Shown piece after piece: positions 43,065 through 51,614 of a DNA stretch of 64,000 nt (the stretch's first letter is position 1; each line of letters begins with the position of its first letter). A program made the translations under genes and the position numbers. Location: assembly GCF_004362855.1 (NCBI RefSeq), contig NZ_SNXW01000001.1, forward strand, positions 308,121 to 372,120, given 5' to 3'. The notes under the pieces are model-generated. The model saw only the letters and a list, made by a program, of their open reading frames with translations. It was not told where the DNA came from and ran no database searches. This stretch comes from Aquabacterium commune. Lineage in GTDB: Bacteria > Pseudomonadota > Gammaproteobacteria > Burkholderiales > Burkholderiaceae_C.

Positions 43065-44150
43065 TCATGCCCGCGGCTCGGCAGTGCCACCCCCGGCCGT
43101 GCTGACCCCGGCGGCCTCGAAGCTGGCCATGTCGCACAGGAGGTGGCAGGCCGACACCAGCAGCGGCCAGGCCAGGGCCGCGCCGGAGCCCTCGCCCAGG
43201 CGCAGGTCCAGCTTGAGCACGGCCTCGGCGCCCAGGTGCGCCAGCATGCGGGCGTGGCCGCTTTCGTCCGACTGGTGGGAGAACACGCAGCGCTGCAGCA
43301 CCTGCGGCTGCAGGGCCTGGGCCACCAGCACGGCGCTGCTGACGATGAAGCCATCGACCACGATGACGCGGCGCTCGGCCGCGGCCTGCAGGATGGCGCC
43401 CACCATCATCGCGATCTCGAAGCCCCCGAAGGCGGCCAGCACGGCCAGGGGCTCGCGCACCTCGGCATGGCAATGCAGCGCTTCTTGCAGCACGGCGAGC
43501 TTGCGCACCAGGCCGCTGCGGTCCAGGCCGGTGCCCCGGCCCACGCAGTCGGTGAGCGGCTGGCCGCTCAGGCGCGCCATCAAGAGCGAGGCGCTGGAGG
43601 TGTTGCCAATGCCCATCTCGCCCAGCAGCAAGGCATTGCCCTGCAAGCCACGGACCACGTCGGCGCCGGCCCGCAAGGCTTGCTCGCATTGGGCTGCGCT
43701 CATGGCGGGGCCCTGGGTGCAATCGGCGGTGCCGGGCGCCACCTTGGCATCGACCAGGCCCGGGTGCGCCGGCAGCGCGCTGGCCACACCGGCGTCCACC
43801 ACGGTCAGCGCCAGGCCATGCTGGCGCGCCAGCACGCTGACCGCCGCGCCACCGCCCAGGAAGTTGGCCACCATCTGCGCCGTCACTTCCGCCGGGAAGG
43901 CCGACACGCCGCGCGCGGCCAGGCCATGGTCGCCCGCGAACACCACCATCTGGGGCTGCTGCAGCACCGGCCGCTCACTGCCCAGGACCAGGCCGATCTG
44001 GCGGGCCAGGCCCTCGATGCGGCCCAGCGAGCCCAGCGGCTTGGTCTTGTGGTCGAGGAGGTGCTGCAGCCGCGCGGCCAGGGCTGCGTCGTGCAGGTCG
44101 GCCACCTGCGGGATGAGGTCGTGCGGGGTCGCGTGCATGGGGTGGGCCAC
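43065..44150 (-). CDS. cobT: Nicotinate-nucleotide--dimethylbenzimidazole phosphoribosyltransferase
   Basis: A 361-residue CobT with HKTKPLGSLGRIE near the N-terminus, FAGDHGLAARGVSAFP, the GEMGIGNTSSAS phosphate-binding segment and the catalytic Glu in LRLGEGSGAALAW. It activates dimethylbenzimidazole as alpha-ribazole phosphate for the lower ligand of cobalamin. GTG at 44150 directly abuts the cobO TGA; an ATG at 44138 is an equally plausible start four codons later. Confidence 0.95.
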   Translation of the reverse strand: MAHPMHATPHDLIPQVADLHDAALAARLQHLLDHKTKPLGSLGRIEGLARQIGLVLGSERPVLQQPQMVVFAGDHGLAARGVSAFPAEVTAQMVANFLGGGAAVSVLARQHGLALTVVDAGVASALPAHPGLVDAKVAPGTADCTQGPAMSAAQCEQALRAGADVVRGLQGNALLLGEMGIGNTSSASLLMARLSGQPLTDCVGRGTGLDRSGLVRKLAVLQEALHCHAEVREPLAVLAAFGGFEIAMMVGAILQAAAERRVIVVDGFIVSSAVLVAQALQPQVLQRCVFSHQSDESGHARMLAHLGAEAVLKLDLRLGEGSGAALAWPLLVSACHLLCDMASFEAAGVSTAGGGTAEPRA

Positions 44151-44720
44151 TCAGTCTTCGATGCCGCGCTGCGCCGGGATGCCGGCCTCGTAGGCGTGCT
44201 TGACCTTGCGCACCTCGCTGACCGTGTCGGCGATGGCGATGATTTCGGGCGGGCAGTCGCGCCCGGTGATGACGACGTGCACGTGCGAGGGGCGCGCGCT
44301 CAGCGCCTTGACCACCTCGTCCAGCGGCACCCAGCCGTAGATCAGCGGGTAGGTCATTTCATCGAGCACGACCATGAAGGTCTCGCCCGCGGCGATGACT
44401 TCGGCGGCCCGCGCCCAGCCTTCGCGTGCCAGTTGCGCCGAGTGTTCGAGGTCTTTGCTTTTCCAGCTGAAGCCGTCGCCCAGGCCTTCGATGGCGATGC
44501 CGAGTTGCTCCAGGGCACGGTGCTCGCCGAAGCGCGCGCTGGGCACCTTCATGAACTGGAAGATGCGCACGGACTTGCCACGGCCATGGGCGCGCAGGGC
44601 CAGGCCAAAGGCCGCCGTGCTCTTGCCCTTGCCGTCGCCGGTGTTGACGATGAGCAGGCCGCGGCGCTCGGCCTTCTCGCGCTGTTGCGGGGCTTCGGTG
44701 GGGGGGGTCTGGATGTCCAT
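44151..44720 (-). CDS. cobO: Cob(I)yrinic acid a,c-diamide adenosyltransferase
   Basis: A 189-residue CobA/BtuR/CobO-type ATP:corrinoid adenosyltransferase with a P-loop [17 protein letters not shown] and the VLDEMTYP Walker B-like segment. It adds the adenosyl group to reduced corrinoid, which allows salvage of imported cobinamide. It lies 35 bases after btuD and directly before cobT. Confidence 0.94.
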   Translation of the reverse strand: MDIQTPPTEAPQQREKAERRGLLIVNTGDGKGKSTAAFGLALRAHGRGKSVRIFQFMKVPSARFGEHRALEQLGIAIEGLGDGFSWKSKDLEHSAQLAREGWARAAEVIAAGETFMVVLDEMTYPLIYGWVPLDEVVKALSARPSHVHVVITGRDCPPEIIAIADTVSEVRKVKHAYEAGIPAQRGIED

Positions 44721-44755
44721 GGTGTGCGCTTGAAGGGGTTGTGTGCGGATGGGTT

Positions 44756-45568
44756 TCAGTAGCAGGGCAAGGCCGTCCAGCGCCCATCGACCTGGGCGAT
44801 GCGCACGGCCTGCGCGAAGACGGTTTCGATGGCACGGTGCACGGCGGGCTCACCGGCATCGCCACAAGCGAGCAACACGCCCGATTGCATCACAGCGATG
44901 CGGTCGGCGGCCAGCGCCAAAGGCAATTCATGCAAGACGCTGACGACGGCACGGCCGCGCTGTGCCTGCGTGCGCAGCACCTGGGCCAGCAGGCGTTGGT
45001 GCGGCGCGTCGAGGTGGGCCGAGGGCTCGTCGAGCAGCAGCACCGGCGCCTGGGTGGCCAGGGCGCGGGCCAGGTGGGCGCGCTGGCGCTCACCGCCCGA
45101 CAAGGCCTGCAAGGCACGGTGGCGCAGGGCGAGCAAGTCGGTGTCCTGCAAAGCCTGTTCGATGGCCTCGCGGTCGGCCGCCGAGTGCGCCGGCCAGCCC
45201 CACCAGCCCTGGTGCGGCAGGCGGCCCAGGGCCACGGTGTCATCGACCGAAAGGGCCTCGTCGCCGGGTGGGGTCTGGCCCATCCAGGCCAGCTGTCGGG
45301 CGCGTTGGCGGGCATGTTCGCGGGCATGTCGGCGGGCCGACACCCGCGCACCGCTCTGGCCATGCAACAACACCTCGCCCGAGGCCACCGGCCACAGCCC
45401 GGCCAGGGCCTGCAAGAGGCTGGACTTGCCCGCGCCATTGGGCCCAACGATGGCCAGCCACTGGCCCGCATGTGCCGCCAGGCTGACGCCGCGCACCACC
45501 GTGGCCTGGCCGCGCTGCACGCTCAGCTCGCGGGCCTGGAGCACAGGGACGTTCGGTGCCGCGCTCAT
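44756..45568 (-). CDS. btuD: Vitamin B12 ABC transporter ATP-binding protein
   Basis: A 270-residue ABC ATPase with Walker [10 protein letters not shown], signature LSGGERQR, Walker [13 protein letters not shown] and the switch histidine in VLHE. It powers corrinoid import through BtuC. The ATG at 45568 overlaps the btuC stop as ATGA. The frame is open far upstream inside btuC, which I disregard. Confidence 0.92.
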   Translation of the reverse strand: MSAAPNVPVLQARELSVQRGQATVVRGVSLAAHAGQWLAIVGPNGAGKSSLLQALAGLWPVASGEVLLHGQSGARVSARRHAREHARQRARQLAWMGQTPPGDEALSVDDTVALGRLPHQGWWGWPAHSAADREAIEQALQDTDLLALRHRALQALSGGERQRAHLARALATQAPVLLLDEPSAHLDAPHQRLLAQVLRTQAQRGRAVVSVLHELPLALAADRIAVMQSGVLLACGDAGEPAVHRAIETVFAQAVRIAQVDGRWTALPCY

Positions 45569-46608
45569 GCCGGCCTCCGGTGCAGCAACACCAGCAGGTA
45601 CAGGCCACCCAGCACCGCGGTCAACACACCGACGGGCAATTCCTGCGGCGGCAGCAGGCCGCGCGCCAGCACGTCGGACACCAGCATCAGCACGCCGCCC
45701 ATGGCGCTGGCCGCCCACAAGAGCACGCGGTGGCGCCCGCCGCTGATGCCGCGCACCAGGTGGGGCGCCGCCAGGCCCACGAAGGCCACCAGACCGGCCT
45801 GAGCCACGGCCGCCGCGGTGGCCGCCGCCAGCACGCCCACCAGCACGCCGCGGGCCAGGCCCAGCGGCACGCCCAGGCTGCGCGCGGTGTCTTCGCCCAA
45901 GGCCAGCGCGTCCAGCACGCGCGACAGGGCCAGGGCCAGCGGCAAGGTGAGCGCCCACACCCCGGCCATGAGGGCACAGGCGTCCCAACCGAGCAAGGCG
46001 GTGTTGCCCAGCATGAAGGCCTGCATGGCCCGCCAGGCTTCGGCCGACCACAGCATCAGCCACTGCGTGAGCGCGCCCAGCACCACCCCGACGACGACGC
46101 CGGCCAGCAACAAGCGCAGGGTGTGGGCCGCGCCGCGGGCGAGCAAAAGCGTGAGCAACACGCCGCCCAGGGCGCCGACGAAGGCCAGGGCCGTCAGGCT
46201 CAGGCGCGCACCCAGGCCGGATGCCACGGCTGCGTCATTCCCCCCCGGCAACCAGCCCCAAGCACCGCCCGCGGCCAGCGCCAGGGCCATGCTCAGGCCG
46301 GCCCCGGAAGCGCTGCCCAGCAGGTGGGGCTCGGCCAGCGGGTTGCGGAACAGGCCTTGCGCCACCGCGCCGCCCAGGCCCAGCAAGGCCCCCACGAGGA
46401 AAGCCCCCAGGGTGCGCGGCGCGCGGATGTCCCACACGATGGCGCGCTGGCCGGCGTCGCCCCAGGCCTGCCAGGGCGCTTGCCAGCCCTCGGCGCCCAT
46501 GCCCAGGCCCAGCAAGGCCAGCACGGCGACCAGGGCGAGGCCGGCGGCCAAGGGCACCGCCGGGTGCGTGGCTTGGCGTGCAGTTGGGAGGGGGTGCGGC
46601 GCCGTCAT
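45565..46608 (-). CDS. btuC: Vitamin B12 ABC transporter permease
   Basis: A 347-residue FecCD/BtuC-type permease with about ten membrane helices, the GALLGLGGAVAQGLFRNPLAEP segment being typical of the family. It forms the inner-membrane channel of the BtuCDF importer. The ATG at 46608 overlaps the btuF stop (ATGA) and its own stop overlaps btuD, so the three are strictly coupled. Context in the cobalamin operon decides between B12 and siderophore transport. Confidence 0.92.
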   Translation of the reverse strand: MTAPHPLPTARQATHPAVPLAAGLALVAVLALLGLGMGAEGWQAPWQAWGDAGQRAIVWDIRAPRTLGAFLVGALLGLGGAVAQGLFRNPLAEPHLLGSASGAGLSMALALAAGGAWGWLPGGNDAAVASGLGARLSLTALAFVGALGGVLLTLLLARGAAHTLRLLLAGVVVGVVLGALTQWLMLWSAEAWRAMQAFMLGNTALLGWDACALMAGVWALTLPLALALSRVLDALALGEDTARSLGVPLGLARGVLVGVLAAATAAAVAQAGLVAFVGLAAPHLVRGISGGRHRVLLWAASAMGGVLMLVSDVLARGLLPPQELPVGVLTAVLGGLYLLVLLHRRPA

Positions 46609-47519
46609 CGGGGCGCGGCAGGCGCGTGGTCCTGCAGGCAACGGGCCAGCACCATCGCCGCCTGGCCGACACGCGGACCGGGCCGCGACAGCACGTCCAT
46701 GTCGGCCGGTGACAAGGCGCAGATGCGGCCCTGCCGCACCGCCGCCATGGCGGCCCAGCCGGGGCGCTGGGCCAGGCCTGCGCGCTCGCCGGCCGACACC
46801 ACGATGAGCGCCGGCCGGGCCTTCACCACGAACTCCGGGTTCAGCTTGGGGAAAGGCCCCAGCGCAGCGGGCACCACATTGCGCGCGCCCAGTTGCGTCA
46901 GCAATTCGCCGATGTAGGAAGACTCGGACGCCGCGTAAGGCGCGCTGCCCACCTCGACGTACACGGCGATGCCGCGTGCGCGCTCCGGCACGGCCAGGCG
47001 CGCCACGCGCAGTTCATCCTGCAGGCGCTGCCACTGCACGGCTGCGGCCTGCGGCTGGCCGATGAGCGCCGCGACCTTGTCCAGCACGCGCCGCACCTGG
47101 CCCAGCTCGGTGGCGTCCAGCTCGGCCACGGCCAGGCCCAAGCTGCGCAGCCGCGCGCTCAGGCGCGACGAGGGCGCCAGCAAGACCAGGTCCGGGCGCA
47201 GGGCCACGATGCGCTCCACGTTGGCATCTTCCAGGCCGCCCAGCTTGGGCAGGTGGGCCACTGGCGCGGGCCAGTTCGACCAGCGGTCGGTCGCCACCAG
47301 GCGCTCGCAAGCGCCCAGCACGCACACGGATTCGGTCAAAGACGGCAGCAGCGACACGATGCGCTGCGGCGGTGCCGGCAAGGTCACGGGGGTGCCGCGG
47401 TCGTCCACCAGGGTGATGGGGGTGGGTGTTTTGGCGGTGGCGGTGGCAGTGGCGGTGGCGGTGGCGGCCACCAGCATGACCGAGGCCGCCCATGCCCTCA
47501 GGCCGGTGCGCCGCGTCAA
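46605..47519 (-). CDS. btuF: Periplasmic cobalamin-binding protein
   Basis: A 304-residue BtuF-like solute-binding protein with PPQRIVSLLPSLTESVCVLG, a DRWSNWP loop near the ligand and the long connecting helix of the type III fold. I chose TTG at 47519, which overlaps the cobU stop as TTGA and gives a proper signal peptide with an arginine-rich start (TRRTGLRAW). The alternative ATG at 47477 would lack the positive n-region. Its signal peptide h/c-region is an Ala-Thr repeat coded by six-base DNA repeats at 47433-47468. The overlap chain cobU-btuF-btuC-btuD implies a single transcript. Confidence 0.9.
   Translation of the reverse strand: MTRRTGLRAWAASVMLVAATATATATATAKTPTPITLVDDRGTPVTLPAPPQRIVSLLPSLTESVCVLGACERLVATDRWSNWPAPVAHLPKLGGLEDANVERIVALRPDLVLLAPSSRLSARLRSLGLAVAELDATELGQVRRVLDKVAALIGQPQAAAVQWQRLQDELRVARLAVPERARGIAVYVEVGSAPYAASESSYIGELLTQLGARNVVPAALGPFPKLNPEFVVKARPALIVVSAGERAGLAQRPGWAAMAAVRQGRICALSPADMDVLSRPGPRVGQAAMVLARCLQDHAPAAPR
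47433..47468. repeat. Hexanucleotide repeat (about six GGCGGT units) in the btuF signal sequence
   Basis: Six consecutive six-base units, five of them GGCGGT or one base different, read as alternating Ala-Thr residues on the minus strand. Copy-number change would keep the frame and only alter signal-peptide length. Confidence 0.7.
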
Positions 47520-48109
47520 TCCCAACGCTGCACCTGCTGCGTGAAAGGCTGGCCGGCGGCCATCAGCGTGATGTGGCCGCAGCAATGGGCCACGTCCTGG
47601 TGCAGGCGCCCCAGTTCATCGACCACGCGGCGCACACCGGCGCCCAGCGGGATCACGCCCATGCCGATCTCGTTGGACACCAGCACCACCGGACCCTCGC
47701 GCTCGCGCAGGGCCGCCAGCAGGTCCAGCCGGCGCTGTGCCCAATCGGCCTCACCCACCAAGCCATCGGCTCGGGCGTCGGCCCGGGCATCGGCGGCACC
47801 GTGCAGGGGCATCAGCACATTCGTCACCCACAGCGTCAGGCAGTCGATGAGCACCAGGCGCTGCGGGTCGCGCACGCTGCGCAAGGCCCCAGCCAGGTCC
47901 AGCGGCGCCTCGGTGGCATCGAAGCTCGCCGGGCGGTCCAGCCGGTGCCGCGCGATGCGCTCGCGCATCTCGTCGTCCGACACCATGGCCGTGGCCACCA
48001 CCGTCACCCCGTGCTGCGGCGAACGCTGCAACCAGGCTTGCGCCAGCCGCTCGGCATGGCGCGACTTGCCGCTGCGCTGGCCGCCGAGGATGAGGTGGTG
48101 TGGGCTCAT
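47516..48109 (-). CDS. cobU: Adenosylcobinamide kinase / adenosylcobinamide-phosphate guanylyltransferase
   Basis: A 197-residue CobU/CobP with P-loop GGQRSGKSRHAE, the RIARHRLDRP segment holding the guanylylated histidine, and VSNEIGMGVIP. It phosphorylates adenosylcobinamide and activates it as the GDP derivative, the substrate of CobS. The ATG at 48109 starts 38 bases after btuB; the frame is open further upstream inside btuB. Confidence 0.94.
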   Translation of the reverse strand: MSPHHLILGGQRSGKSRHAERLAQAWLQRSPQHGVTVVATAMVSDDEMRERIARHRLDRPASFDATEAPLDLAGALRSVRDPQRLVLIDCLTLWVTNVLMPLHGAADARADARADGLVGEADWAQRRLDLLAALREREGPVVLVSNEIGMGVIPLGAGVRRVVDELGRLHQDVAHCCGHITLMAAGQPFTQQVQRWD

Positions 48110-48147
48110 GGACGTTGGGGTCGGTGCGAGGGTGCGCCAGCGACGCT

Positions 48148-50175
48148 TCAGAAGCGCCGCGTGACGGCGAGCTTCAGGCTGCGGCCGGCGTAGGGGTACA
48201 CGCCACGCACCGTGGCACTCGCACCGCAGGGGTTCGAGCCGTCCAGGGTGTAAGCGTAACCGTAGTCGAAGCCACGGCGGTCGGTGAGGTTGTTGCCACT
48301 GACGGCCAGTGTCCAGTCGCGGTCTGACCACGCATAGCGCGCGTCCAGCAGCGTGGACGAGGGCACGCGCATCGAGCAACCGTTGCTTTCATCGCCGCTG
48401 TAGCGCGATGCGGCCAGGAACTGCACACCCGCGTCCAGGGTCTGGTGATCGTCGATGCGCCAGCTGGCGCGCAGCGTGGCCGAGCGCGGCGCCACCAGCA
48501 CCATCTCTTTGCCCGCATTGACGCCCTCGCGAAAGCGTGCGGTGAGCTGCTGCACCACGGCCGACACGCTCAAGCGCTGCGTGGCCTGCCAGCGGCCTTC
48601 GGCCTCGACGCCCTTGCGCTGCGTCGGGTCGATGTTGGCATTCGCAAAGACCGAAGCGTCATAGACGATTTCGTCGCGCGTTTTCTGGGTGAAGTAGCGC
48701 ACCGTGGCCGACTGCGCACCCTGCGCCCACTTCACACCGATTTCGCGGTCGCTGTTGCGCTGCGGGCGCAGTGGGCCCTGGCTGGGCGTCAGGCGGTTTT
48801 CGTCGATGTTGGCCAGGCGGTAGGACGTGGCCGCGCGGCCATAGACCTCCCACCCGGGGATCACGGTCTGGCTCAGGCCCAACTCGCTCGCGTAGAGGTG
48901 ATCGTCGCGGTTGTAAACCGAGGCAGGCAGGCCGAACGAGCCGCCGGTGCCGGGGAAGTTGCCCACCTTGTTGACCGTCTCGCTGCGCCAGCCCGCGCTG
49001 ATGCGCGTGGCCGTCGGCAGGGCCACATCGCCACGCGCAAAGAAAGCGCGGTTGCGCTGGGTGCCCGTCTCCAGGCCCAGGCTGCCGGTCTTGTCGAAGC
49101 GCCACTCCTGCAGGTCCACGCCCGAGACAGCCTTCACATCCACACCGGAGAAGTCCTGCGCGTAGCGCACGGTCGGTGTCAGCTGCGACTGCTGGCTGTT
49201 GCTGCGCACCTCTGCAGACCCGAACGACACATAGCGCGAGGCCGATGTGCGCTCGCGCTTGCCTGCGTCCAACTGCAGCGCCCAAGCTGGTGAGGCCTGC
49301 CACGCGAGTTGCGTTGTGTAGCGCATTTCACTGGCATTGGCGTAGTCCCTGGGCGTGTCGGTGCTGCGCGGACGCTGGCGTGCATCCTCGAAACTCAACG
49401 CTCCCGGCAGGCGCGAAGCCTGGTCTTCGTGCTGCACGCGAAACGCTGCGCGCACGTCCTTCAGCCGCAACTGGGCGCCGAAGCTGCCCACGTCCTGGCG
49501 GTACTCGGCGTTCTCGCGCCAGCCACCGTCGCGCACGCGTTTCACGGCAGCGTCCAGCAGCCAGGGGCCCATGCCGTATTCGCCACTGGCGCCCAGCTCA
49601 TGGCCACCGAAAGACGCCACCGCCGCCTGCACGCGGCCCGACGTCACCGCTGCGCCGTCACGCGCCCCTTCGGGCTGCTTGAGGATCACGTTGATGGCGC
49701 CTGCCGAGGCGCCTTCGCCCCACATCACGCTGCTGCTGCCACGCACGATCTCGATGCGGTCGATGCGGTCCAGGGGGATCGCGCTGAGGCGGGCGGTGAC
49801 GTTCTCGTTCTCGCTGAGGCGGATGCCATCCACCAGCACCACCACGTTCTGGCTGGCCGCATCGCCAAAGCCGCGCAGGTCGATCTTGTTCTCGCGGCCA
49901 TTGGTGAGGTCCGCGCGGGCGGGCACGCCGCCCAGCTTGCGGATGGCCTCGTTGGCGTCCGACACGCCCGAGCGCTCGATCTGCTCGGCGGTGATGACGG
50001 TGGCGCCGATGGGCGCCGTGCGCAGCAACTGCGGCATCCGGCTGGCCGACACCACCACCGGGTCCACCTCATCGGCCCGCGCCGCGCCCCACGACAAAGC
50101 AGACAGCACACCACACGCCACGGCCACGGCCGAACGCACCCCGGGTGCGACACGCACCGAGTTCACAAAAAACAT
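48148..50175 (-). CDS. btuB: TonB-dependent vitamin B12 outer-membrane receptor
   Basis: A 675-residue TonB-dependent receptor with a signal peptide ending near ARA (residue 34), a TonB-box-like DPVVVSASRMP, a plug domain (ITAEQIERSGVSDANEAIRKLGG to about 165) and a beta barrel ending in a terminal Phe. BtuB imports cobalamin and cobinamide across the outer membrane. It is the first gene after a cobalamin riboswitch and is followed by cobU and btuFCD, which supports the substrate. The ATG at 50175 was chosen because it begins the signal peptide; the frame continues into the riboswitch. Confidence 0.93.
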   Translation of the reverse strand: MFFVNSVRVAPGVRSAVAVACGVLSALSWGAARADEVDPVVVSASRMPQLLRTAPIGATVITAEQIERSGVSDANEAIRKLGGVPARADLTNGRENKIDLRGFGDAASQNVVVLVDGIRLSENENVTARLSAIPLDRIDRIEIVRGSSSVMWGEGASAGAINVILKQPEGARDGAAVTSGRVQAAVASFGGHELGASGEYGMGPWLLDAAVKRVRDGGWRENAEYRQDVGSFGAQLRLKDVRAAFRVQHEDQASRLPGALSFEDARQRPRSTDTPRDYANASEMRYTTQLAWQASPAWALQLDAGKRERTSASRYVSFGSAEVRSNSQQSQLTPTVRYAQDFSGVDVKAVSGVDLQEWRFDKTGSLGLETGTQRNRAFFARGDVALPTATRISAGWRSETVNKVGNFPGTGGSFGLPASVYNRDDHLYASELGLSQTVIPGWEVYGRAATSYRLANIDENRLTPSQGPLRPQRNSDREIGVKWAQGAQSATVRYFTQKTRDEIVYDASVFANANIDPTQRKGVEAEGRWQATQRLSVSAVVQQLTARFREGVNAGKEMVLVAPRSATLRASWRIDDHQTLDAGVQFLAASRYSGDESNGCSMRVPSSTLLDARYAWSDRDWTLAVSGNNLTDRRGFDYGYAYTLDGSNPCGASATVRGVYPYAGRSLKLAVTRRF

Positions 50176-50254
50176 GATTGAAACAGACAGGCAAGAGCCC
50201 GAGCCAGCGTCCCCGCAGGCATGGGCGGAACAGCCCGACGGCATCGCTGCCATC

Positions 50255-50490
50255 GAACCCCTTGCTGGCCGGTATCCGGGCTGGGCGATGCGACCTGTGA
50301 AACCTTCCCAGGCCCGAAGACCCAGTGGCTGAAGCACACAAGCGGAGCACACGCAGCGATGGACAATCACTGCACGGCTCGACCGCCGACCGTTGCGGGG
50401 GCAGCGCAAGTCAGGCTGGCATCGGCGATGCGCAGACCCTCTTGCTTCCCGTTTAACTGCACCGGCGGAACACCGGTGCGAGCACCAACG
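50255..50490 (-). promoter_or_regulatory. Cobalamin riboswitch controlling btuB
   Basis: On the minus strand the conserved elements appear in order: GGTGC near 50486, TTAAACGGGAAGC (about 50443-50455), GCCCCCGCAACGG (50390-50402), the B12 box GCCACTGG (50322-50329), CTGGGAAGG (50303-50311) and AGCCCGGATACCGGCC (50267-50282). This is the adenosylcobalamin-type architecture. Binding of cobalamin should hide the btuB translation start about 80 bases downstream or end transcription. Confidence 0.93.
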
Positions 50491-50496
50491 GGGCGG

Positions 50497-50502
50497 ATTC
50501 TA
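50497..50502 (-). promoter_or_regulatory. Candidate -10 element of the btuB/cobalamin operon
   Basis: TAGAAT on the minus strand lies about 7 bases before the predicted 5' end of the riboswitch. The -35 region is poor. It faces a divergent TACAAT at 50534-50539. Confidence 0.4.
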
Positions 50503-50533
50503 CGCCCTGGCGCCCCGCCCTCCAGCGCACGCC

Positions 50534-50539
50534 TACAAT
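50534..50539 (+). promoter_or_regulatory. Candidate -10 element of the zapB-like/zapA operon
   Basis: TACAAT on the plus strand, 47 bases before the first ATG, with no convincing -35. It is back to back with the btuB -10 element. Confidence 0.35.
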
Positions 50540-50586
50540 CCGGCAACGTCCGACGCCTTTGCCGACGCTCCAGGTGGCCGCGCCCC

Positions 50587-50868
50587 ATGTCCAGAATCGA
50601 CGAACTCACCGACCGCATCGAACGGCTCCTGCTGCGCCACGAAGAGCTGCGACGCACCAACGACCTGCTGGCCCAGCAAGTCACGGTGATCACGCAGGAG
50701 CGCGACTCCCTGCGCGCGCGCCTGGCCGCCGCCCGCGGTCGCATCGACGCCCTGCTCGACAAGCTGCCGCTGCCCGCCACGGGCGCCCACCCCGGCATGG
50801 ACGCCGACGTGGATGCCGATGACGTGGACGCGGCCGACCACGGCCATCCCCAGCCCCCCGACGCCTGA
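50587..50868 (+). CDS. Small coiled-coil cell-division-type protein (ZapB/TIGR02449-like)
   Basis: A 93-residue protein whose first 60 residues are a charged heptad coiled coil (IDELTDRIERLLLRHEELRR onward). The tail is acidic and rich in Asp, Ala and Pro. Its position 5 bases before zapA is the usual place of a ZapB-like small coiled-coil gene in betaproteobacteria. A role in Z-ring organisation is inferred from this pairing; the protein itself has no catalytic motif. The ATG at 50587 marks the start of the coil. Confidence 0.72.
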   Translation: MSRIDELTDRIERLLLRHEELRRTNDLLAQQVTVITQERDSLRARLAAARGRIDALLDKLPLPATGAHPGMDADVDADDVDAADHGHPQPPDA

Positions 50869-50873
50869 GCCCC

Positions 50874-51230
50874 ATGAACCAGATCGAAGTCTCCATCATG
50901 GGCCAGAGCTACCGCCTGGGCTGCCCCGAAGGCGGTGAGGCGCGCCTGCGCGAGGCCGTGGCCCAGGTGGACCGCGAGATGTGCGCCATCCGCGACAGCG
51001 GCAAGCTCAAGGCGCGCGAACGCATCGCCGTGCTGGCCGCGCTCAACCTGGCCTATGTGCTCAGCGAACGGCAGGTGGCCGCGGCCGCACCGGCAGCAGG
51101 GCCGTCGCCATCGCCCGCACAGGCCAGCCGCCCGGACACCGACGCAGCCACCCCCACCGACGCCGCCTACATCGACCAGCTCATCGCCCGCCTCGACCAG
51201 ACCCTGGGCCAGGACGGCCACCTGATTTGA
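50874..51230 (+). CDS. zapA: Cell division protein ZapA
   Basis: A 118-residue ZapA: N-terminal MNQIEVSIMGQSYRLGCPEG strand-turn, an internal AVAQVDREMCAIRDSGKLKARERIAVLAALNLAY region and a C-terminal helix ending LIARLDQTLGQ. An Ala/Pro-rich linker of about 30 residues separates the two parts. ZapA bundles FtsZ filaments at midcell. It is followed by the 6S RNA gene, a conserved arrangement. Confidence 0.9.
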   Translation: MNQIEVSIMGQSYRLGCPEGGEARLREAVAQVDREMCAIRDSGKLKARERIAVLAALNLAYVLSERQVAAAAPAAGPSPSPAQASRPDTDAATPTDAAYIDQLIARLDQTLGQDGHLI

Positions 51231-51334
51231 GGCCCTGGCCACGGCCTGCGACAACACGATGTCAGTGCACCGCAAGCCCCTGTGAAAGGGGACGACATCG
51301 GCGCAATTTCTCGCCCACGCCGCGCGCCAAGTCG

Positions 51335-51340
51335 TAGAAT
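51335..51340 (+). promoter_or_regulatory. -10 element of the 6S RNA gene
   Basis: TAGAAT lies 6-7 bases before the predicted 5' end of 6S RNA. No good -35 is seen. Confidence 0.5.
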
Positions 51341-51345
51341 GGAAG

Positions 51346-51521
51346 CGTCCGTCGGGTTCGTGGTTGTTTTTATTTCCTTGAACCGATGCTCTTAGAGCCA
51401 GGGCTTGGAACATCGCCCACTGGTGTGATCGTCTCGCGTCAGACGAACCCGAGGTGGTGCTGACCTCGCCCACCTGAATCCCCTGGGTTCAGGAATGCGG
51501 CAACCAGTTTCCGGCGGACCT
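51346..51521 (+). ncRNA. ssrS: 6S RNA
   Basis: About 175 bases that fold as a long rod with a central bubble. The closing stem pairs GTCCGTCGG (51347-51355) with CCGGCGGAC (51511-51519), and TGGTTG (51361-51366) with CAACCA (51501-51506). The middle includes CTTGAACC and CACCTGAATCCCCTGGGTTCAGG, resembling the E. coli 6S arm, and a GATG/CATC-closed hairpin. 6S RNA binds housekeeping RNA polymerase by mimicking an open promoter and slows growth-phase transcription. Location after zapA is the conserved site of ssrS. A strong terminator follows. Confidence 0.85.
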
Positions 51522-51530
51522 TGCATGCAC

Positions 51531-51569
51531 AACGGCCAGACACCTTCACAGGGTCTGGCCGTTTTTTTT
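51531..51569 (+). terminator. Intrinsic terminator after 6S RNA
   Basis: AACGGCCAGAC (51531-51541) pairs with GTCTGGCCGTT (51553-51563), with two further GC pairs inside, followed by eight T (51562-51569). It separates the zapA/6S unit from the convergent GGDEF gene. Confidence 0.93.
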
Positions 51570-51614
51570 GTGTGGCTTTGCTTTGTGTGGCTTTGCCGAA
51601 CGCTCGACGCGGGC

